Part shown: positions 14,518 through 18,411 of the stretch, one piece after another
Layout of the letters: each line of letters opens with the position of its first letter
Position numbering within the stretch: position 1 is the first letter of the stretch
Assembly: GCF_047607725.1 (NCBI RefSeq)
Contig: NZ_JBLKSS010000078.1
Location: forward strand, 1 to 18,411
Source of the DNA: JBLKSS01 sp047607725
GTDB taxonomy: Bacteria; Pseudomonadota; Gammaproteobacteria; Enterobacterales; Enterobacteriaceae
Direction of reading: 5' to 3'
Length of the DNA: 18,411 bases
Made by a program: the position numbers and the translations under genes
Notes under the pieces: model-generated
Seen by the model: only the letters and a program-made list of their open reading frames with translations
The model's database searches: none
What the model was told of the DNA's origin: nothing

Positions 14518-14971
14518 AAATTTTCCTGTTCTGTCTGGCGCGAAACAGCCGCTGGCCGCTTCGCCTGTGTCTCTTTCGCGGCCCGGGTAGCCAACAGAGT
14601 ATATCGGTTCTTGGCCGCAATGCCCTATCAGTTTAGGTGCAGTCCTCGCGTTTTAACCTGCGTGTTGTCTCTCGAGCTCTCGCGGCAAAGGCGTTGCCCG
14701 CAGGGTATTCGCGTCAAGTATTTGCGCATACGTGCGCCGGTAGAGGCATCTGCGGGCCGCCCTTCACTTACCGTTGCACGGGGGCGAGGTGTCCGTAGGG
14801 GGGCGACCAAATCCTTGAACGCGATTGGCAAAATCGGTCAGCCCGGGCAGTAGGGCTTGCCGAACTTGAGACGACAGAGGCCGCGTGGGTGAAAAAAATC
14901 AGGCCGGAGCCTGATTTTATCTGCCCGACCTAGGGACGGGCAATTAAGCCGTATGACAGTCCCGTCGAGGC
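14518..14971. other. Non-coding gap between zitB and ybgS
   Basis: These 454 bases hold the zitB leader and the ybgS terminator at 14892-14918. Open frames here (for example 14628-14831 minus) lack a ribosome site and any recognisable sequence, so I read no gene. No transposon ends or clear repeats were seen in it. Confidence 0.6.
14892..14918 (-). terminator. Terminator downstream of ybgS
   Basis: AAAATCAGGC and GCCTGATTTT form a perfect 10-bp stem around a CGGA tetraloop. On the minus strand the stem runs into seven T residues (plus 14892-14898), which suits termination of ybgS transcripts 54 bases past its stop. On the plus strand only four T residues follow. Confidence 0.75.
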
Positions 14972-15340
14972 TTACTGCGTTGTACCATCAGTTTTGGTGC
15001 CGTCCGGCGATCCGGTGCCGGTGGTACCGGTTTCTACTTTCTTGTTGACGTCCGGACAACGGCCGTCTTTACACATAGTGTTTTTATGCTGCTCGGTTTT
15101 ATTTAGACCCGAGGCATCGGTACCGGTAGGGGTGCCGGTGGTATTCGTATTAGTTCTGATATTATTAATATACTTATTATCAACGATATTTGGTGCGTTG
15201 TTTTGCAGTTCAGGCACGCCGCCGTCGCTGCCGCCTGTGTTAGAACCCGTCCCGGGTGCCGCCATTACCGCGCCACTGCCGAGCGTCATAGCCGTCGTAA
15301 GAAAAAGCATTGCCATTTTTTTGCTGATGTTCGTCTGCAT
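14972..15340 (-). CDS. ybgS: YbgS-like exported protein
   Basis: This 122-residue secreted protein has a Sec signal peptide (MQTNISKKMAMLFLTTAM to GAVMAA) cut near residue 28. A Gly/Asn/Thr-rich, probably disordered middle follows. The C-terminal region is conserved: EQHKNTMCKDGRCPD carries two Cys that may form a disulfide, and the end is TKTDGTTQ. Length (126 in E. coli), the CKDGRCPD box, the C-terminus and the position between zitB and aroG identify YbgS. Its function is not established. The ATG at 15340 has GAGG seven bases upstream. The terminator at 14892-14918 follows. The gene is intact. Confidence 0.9.
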   Translation of the reverse strand: MQTNISKKMAMLFLTTAMTLGSGAVMAAPGTGSNTGGSDGGVPELQNNAPNIVDNKYINNIRTNTNTTGTPTGTDASGLNKTEQHKNTMCKDGRCPDVNKKVETGTTGTGSPDGTKTDGTTQ

Positions 15341-15632
15341 AGTTTTTCCTCTTAACCCGTTTTGGTAAAGCCCCGCAGGTAAAAACCTGTTGGAGAGAGA
15401 ATGTCGAGACGCAGAGCATCCCGCTGCGAAAAAAAAATGAAAGCCAGCGCTGACCGGAGTTAAGTGCCGGTTATCTTTGGCTTATCATAAATTATGCATA
15501 CTAAAGAATTAGCCAATATCAAATTTGTTGGCTTTTAATAACGCTTTGTGGATTTACAGCCTGCACCACAAGGGATAGATTGGATCGCCTTTTTTAATCT
15601 TGTCGTCGTGCCTGGAGCTAAGTAGATTTAAC

Positions 15633-16685
15633 ATGAATTACCAAAATGATGATTTACGCATTACCGAGATCAACGAATTGCTGCCGCCGGTAGCATTATT
15701 GGAAAAATATCCGGCGACGGACCGCGCAGCGAGTACCGTTTCCGCCGCGCGTTCGGCTGTCCACAAGATCCTCAAAGGTAATGATGATCGTCTACTGGTA
15801 GTGATTGGCCCCTGCTCGATTCACGATCCCGAAGCTGCCCTGGAATATGCCGGGCGCTTGCTTAAGCTGCGCGAAAGCCTGAGCAGCGAGCTGGAGGTGG
15901 TCATGCGGGTGTATTTTGAGAAACCGCGCACCACGGTCGACTGGAAGGGGCTAATCAACGATCACCACATGGACGGCAGTTTCCAAATCAACGAGGGTCT
16001 GCGTATCGCGCGCTGTTTATTGTTGGCGATTAACGACAGCGGTCTGCCCGCGGCGGGCGAGTTCCTCGATATGATCACCCCGCAATATCTGGCTGATTTG
16101 ATGAGCTGGGGCGCTATCGGCGCCCGCACCACCGAATCTCAGGTACACCGTGAGCTGGCTTCCGGACTCTCCTGCCCTGTGGATTTCAAAAACGACACCG
16201 ACGGCACCATAAAAGTTGCCATTGACGCCATTAACGCCGCCGGCGCGCCTCACTGCTTTTTGTCGGTCACCAAATGGGGCCATTCCGCTATCGTCAACAC
16301 CAGCGGCAACGCCGACTGTCATATCATTTTGCGCGGCGGTCGTGAGCCCAACTACAGCACCCATCACGTGCAGGCCGTGAAGGAAGGGCTCACCAAGGCC
16401 GGGCTGCCGGCGCTGGTGATGATCGATTGCAGCCACGCCAACAGCAGCAAACAGTTCAAAAAGCAAATGACGGTAGCGGAGGATGTCTGCCAACAGTTGG
16501 CTGCGGGTGAAACCGGTATTATCGGGGTGATGGTGGAAAGTCATCTGGTGGAAGGGAACCAGGGCGCCGAGCCAGGTGCGCTGGTTTACGGTCAGAGCGT
16601 GACGGACGCCTGTATCGGTTGGGATGATACCGAAAGCATGCTGACGCCGCTTGCGCAGGCGGTGCGTGCGCGCCGGCAGAAATAA
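15633..16685 (+). CDS. aroG: Phe-sensitive DAHP synthase AroG
   Basis: AroG joins phosphoenolpyruvate and erythrose 4-phosphate, the first step of aromatic amino acid synthesis. The start is ATG 15633 (MNYQNDDLRITEINELL), giving 350 residues as in E. coli; an in-frame TTG upstream is unlikely. Metal and substrate residues are visible in E. coli numbering: Cys61 (GPCSIHD), Arg92, Lys97, Arg165, Lys186. Phe-site residues such as Pro150 and Ser180 are kept. Oddly, four positions normally fixed in this family have changed: Gly103 to Asp and Pro111 to His (TTVDWKGLINDHHMD), and Gly184 and Gly188 to Asp (VDFKNDTDG) beside the PEP-binding Lys. The frame is open, but activity is doubtful. TyrR control, as in E. 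coli, was not clearly seen upstream. Confidence 0.93.
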   Translation: MNYQNDDLRITEINELLPPVALLEKYPATDRAASTVSAARSAVHKILKGNDDRLLVVIGPCSIHDPEAALEYAGRLLKLRESLSSELEVVMRVYFEKPRTTVDWKGLINDHHMDGSFQINEGLRIARCLLLAINDSGLPAAGEFLDMITPQYLADLMSWGAIGARTTESQVHRELASGLSCPVDFKNDTDGTIKVAIDAINAAGAPHCFLSVTKWGHSAIVNTSGNADCHIILRGGREPNYSTHHVQAVKEGLTKAGLPALVMIDCSHANSSKQFKKQMTVAEDVCQQLAAGETGIIGVMVESHLVEGNQGAEPGALVYGQSVTDACIGWDDTESMLTPLAQAVRARRQK

Positions 16686-16691
16686 CAAAAC

Positions 16692-16728
16692 CGCGCCGGA
16701 TCTCCCCAATGAGGGCAGCGCCGGCGCG
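16692..16728. terminator. Possible hairpin between convergent aroG and gpmA
   Basis: CGCGCCGG (16692-16699) and CCGGCGCG (16721-16728) are inverted repeats around a 21-base loop, in the 77-base gap where aroG and gpmA converge. The loop is long and no T-tract follows, so this is a weak candidate. Confidence 0.3.
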
Positions 16729-16762
16729 ACGTCGTCTCGGCGCCCTCAGCGGGGCGCGTTAG

Positions 16763-17515
16763 TTATTTCGCTTTACCCTGATTAGCGACCGCGGCGGCTT
16801 TAGCGGCAATCTCGTCAGCGTTGCCGAGGTAGTAGTGCTTAATCGGCTTCATATTGTCGTCGAATTCGTACACCAGCGGTACGCCGGTCGGGATATTCAG
16901 TTCCAGAATCTCTTCTTCGCTCAGATTGTCCAGGAATTTCACCATGGCGCGAATGGAGTTGCCGTGGGCGGCGATAATGATCCGTTCACCGCTCTTCATG
17001 CGAGGCAGAATCGTTTCGTTCCAGTAAGGAATCACGCGATCGATGGTTAACGCCAGGCTTTCGGTGGTGGGCAATTCGGCGGCGGTCAAGTTGGCATAGC
17101 GTGCATCGTGCCCCGGGAAGCGCTCGTCATCGCGGGTCAGTTCCGGCGGGGTGATCGCGAAACCGCGACGCCACTGTTTAACCTGTTCATCGCCGTATTT
17201 CTCCGCGGTTTCGGCTTTGTTGAGTCCCTGCAGCGCGCCGTAGTGGCGCTCGTTCAGCCGCCAGGATTTTTCCACCGGCAGCCAGGCCTGATCCAATTCG
17301 TCCAGGACGCCCCATAGGGTGTGAATGGCGCGTTTCAGTATAGAGGTATAGGCAAAATCGAACACATAGCCTTCCGCCTTCAGTACCTGGCCCGCTTGCT
17401 TCGCTTCGGTGTGGCCCTTGTCAGACAGGTCAACATCGGTCCAACCGGTGAAACGGTTTTCATTGTTCCACTGGCTTTCGCAGTGACGTATCAGAACCAG
17501 TTTAGTTACAGCCAT
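16763..17515 (-). CDS. gpmA: 2,3-bisphosphoglycerate-dependent phosphoglycerate mutase
   Basis: GpmA interconverts 3- and 2-phosphoglycerate in glycolysis through a phosphohistidine. The start at ATG 17515 (MAVTKLVLI) has GAGGAG about eight bases upstream and gives 250 residues, as in E. coli; an in-frame upstream extension to 17623 is not supported. The family sequence is intact through RFTGWTDVDLSDKG, SWRLNERHYGALQGLNK, AAHGNSIRAMVK and ANQGKAK. The active-site motif is unusual. It reads RHCES, so Gly12 next to the catalytic His11 is Cys (GGC to TGC). Whether the enzyme still works is uncertain. It lies 119 bases downstream of the galM remnant on the same strand, as in E. coli. Confidence 0.95.
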   Translation of the reverse strand: MAVTKLVLIRHCESQWNNENRFTGWTDVDLSDKGHTEAKQAGQVLKAEGYVFDFAYTSILKRAIHTLWGVLDELDQAWLPVEKSWRLNERHYGALQGLNKAETAEKYGDEQVKQWRRGFAITPPELTRDDERFPGHDARYANLTAAELPTTESLALTIDRVIPYWNETILPRMKSGERIIIAAHGNSIRAMVKFLDNLSEEEILELNIPTGVPLVYEFDDNMKPIKHYYLGNADEIAAKAAAVANQGKAK

Positions 17516-17634
17516 TACGCGACTCCTCAAAGTCCTAAGATTTTCATGATAACTCCACGCATTATATGGCCTGCTTATACAGGCGGCAACCGCCAGGGGG
17601 CCGACAGCAGGAATAAATCTCACAAGCCAACCGT

Positions 17635-18127
17635 TTATAGCGCCAGGAACCGATAACGGGTTTGCGAATCGTCGGCTTTAGCCAGCGTGCGGGCTGTGGC
17701 CATTCTGGATGATGCGGGCTGTCGGGCAAAAATTCGCTTTCCAGCGCGACCCCGCTGTAGTTGAGGTATTCGCCGCCTTGGCGAGCCGGCGTGCCGGCGA
17801 GGAAGTTGCCGGTATACAGCTGAATGGCCGGCGCAGTGGTAAACACCTCCATTTGTACTTCGCCGTCGGCCGACCAAAGACGGGCCGCGGGTTCCTCGGC
17901 GCTGCTCAGGCCTGGATACAGCAGATAACCATGATCGTAGCCCTTCATGCGCTGCTGATCGCGGTCACGCAGGAAATCGGCGGCGATCGTTTTCGGCTGG
18001 CGGAAATCCATGCCGGTATTGTTGACATCGGTTGGATTGGCACAGGGAATGCCCTCGCTGTCCACCGGCAGGTATTGGTTGGCCATGATCTGCAGGCGCT
18101 GTTGGCGAATATCGCTGTTGGCGCCGT
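17635..18127 (-). pseudogene. galM: Galactose mutarotase GalM, 5' truncated and frameshifted
   Basis: GalM interconverts alpha- and beta-galactose ahead of the Leloir pathway (346 residues in E. coli). Only the C-terminal half remains, beginning at GANSDIRQQRLQIMANQYLP right after the IS end at 18128. The regions KGYDHGYLL, RLWSADGEVQMEVFTTAPA and LESEFLPDSPHHPEWPQPA match the family, including the catalytic Glu of LESEFLPDS. Near 17671-17678 a base is lost. The native tail (DDSQTRYRFLAL) continues in another frame to a TAA at 17635, whereas the shifted frame runs on to 17562. Both lesions remove function. The missing 5' part would lie beyond the IS, outside this window. Confidence 0.92.
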
Positions 18128-18411
18128 GTAAGCGTACGCCCAGCGCCGTCTGTTAATTCCCCATCAAGTTATTGAAGATGATGTCCATTATTTTTTTAAT
18201 GGGCGCAATTCATGAAACAAACCCACCAAAACCCTCAAGACGTCGTCCCAATTTCCCGCTGGACTTTAACATTAAGCTGGTTGAGCAGGCGCTCCAGCCC
18301 GGCGTATCCATTGCCAAGCTGGCACGGGATAATGGTATCAATGACCATTTGCTGTTCAACTGGCGCCAGCTCTACCGTCAGGGCAAGTTCGGTGTCCAAC
18401 CTAAAATCCCC
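18128..18411 (+). mobile_element. IS66-type element, left end, runs off the window
   Basis: The element starts GTAAGCGTACGCCCAGCG at 18128, directly after galM. Its first 52 bases equal the reverse complement of 3093-3144. The GTAA tip and the following orfA-type gene point to the IS66 family. The galM flank (18120-18127) and cydA flank (3145-3152) octamers differ, so these are separate insertions. The rest of the IS lies outside the window. Confidence 0.8.
18178..18411 (+). CDS. IS66-type transposition protein TnpA, partial
   Basis: This frame is open to the right edge. Possible starts are the ATGs at 18178, 18181 and 18199; none has a good ribosome site, and 18199 (MGAIHETNPPKP) is the shortest. 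The product contains a basic cluster (SRRRPNF) followed by a helix-turn-helix of the IS66 OrfA / IS3 OrfA type (KLVEQALQPGVSIAKLARDN, then GINDHLLFNWRQLYRQG). OrfA proteins of this kind are small DNA-binding accessory proteins encoded ahead of the main transposase. Read in this frame, the N-terminal coding stretch shares two short blocks with the terminal repeats of the 338-bp element (see findings). Whether the IS is complete cannot be judged from the window. Confidence 0.75.
   Translation, partial: MMSIIFLMGAIHETNPPKPSRRRPNFPLDFNIKLVEQALQPGVSIAKLARDNGINDHLLFNWRQLYRQGKFGVQPKIP

Noticed and set aside
14628..14831. 67-residue frame between zitB and ybgS
   Set aside because: There is no ribosome site, no recognisable motif and no conserved position; treated as non-coding.
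15546..15571. TTGTGG/CCACAA inverted repeat upstream of aroG as a TyrR site
   Set aside because: It does not fit TGTAAA-N6-TTTACA, and the spacing is wrong for a TyrR box.
3145..18127. Composite transposon carrying tol-pal
   Set aside because: Gene order follows the ordinary enterobacterial chromosome and the two IS flanks lack matching target duplications, so two separate insertions are simpler.
1..18411. CRISPR array or a defence system
   Set aside because: No regularly spaced repeats and no recognisable defence domains were found; tandem repeats at 13338-13402 are contiguous heptamers without spacers.

Overview
The window looks like chromosome from a Sodalis-type enterobacterial insect symbiont. 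The core follows the Escherichia coli order cydAB-cydX-ybgE-ybgC-tolQRAB-pal-cpoB-tRNA(Lys)-nadA-zitB-ybgS-aroG-gpmA-galM. Proteins are close to the enterobacterial forms, but many genes carry fresh, still-readable lesions: one-base frameshifts, single stop codons, a clean in-frame deletion and IS insertions. That mix of recent pseudogenes, IS ends and prophage remains is typical of recently host-restricted Sodalis-allied symbionts. The genus is an inference from gene content and decay style, not a database match.

Region 1 (1-2754) is the remnant of a P4-type satellite prophage. It holds an unrecognised gene leaving the left edge, a small YlcI/YnfO-like gene with its own terminator, an uncharacterised small gene, an AlpA-type regulator, a frameshifted regulator-like gene, and the C-terminal end of a tyrosine integrase. 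Region 2 (2755-3144) is a junction. A 338-bp element with perfect 50-bp terminal inverted repeats abuts a 52-bp end of an IS66-type element, and cydA starts immediately after it.

Region 3 (3145-6049) is a decaying cytochrome bd operon. cydA is 5'-truncated and internally deleted, cydB and ybgE each have a frameshift plus a stop, and ybgC has a frameshift. Only the 37-residue cydX is intact. Region 4 (6046-10843) is the complete and apparently functional tol-pal system: tolQ, tolR, tolA with a much shortened helical domain, tolB, pal and cpoB. This energised inner-to-outer membrane machine supports outer-membrane constriction and integrity. Its preservation inside a decaying neighbourhood suggests purifying selection.

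Region 5 (10844-13509) has one tRNA-Lys(UUU), a nadA pseudogene with two frameshifts and two relic NadR-like operators, and a CpdA-like metallophosphoesterase where E. coli has pnuC. The phosphoesterase has Ser in place of the usual catalytic His. Small direct and tandem repeats follow. Region 6 (13510-18127) has zitB (zinc efflux), ybgS, aroG, gpmA and a galM remnant. aroG and gpmA are full length but carry substitutions in motifs that are normally invariant.

At 18128 galM is cut by a second copy of the same IS66-type end, in inverted orientation, followed by the start of its first ORF. The roughly 15-kb core is therefore bracketed by inverted copies of one IS.

I did not find a clearly new defence or biosynthetic system. 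The most unusual items are the 50-bp-TIR element and its relation to the IS66 copies, the homopolymer frameshift in the satellite regulator, and the substitutions in central-metabolism enzymes.
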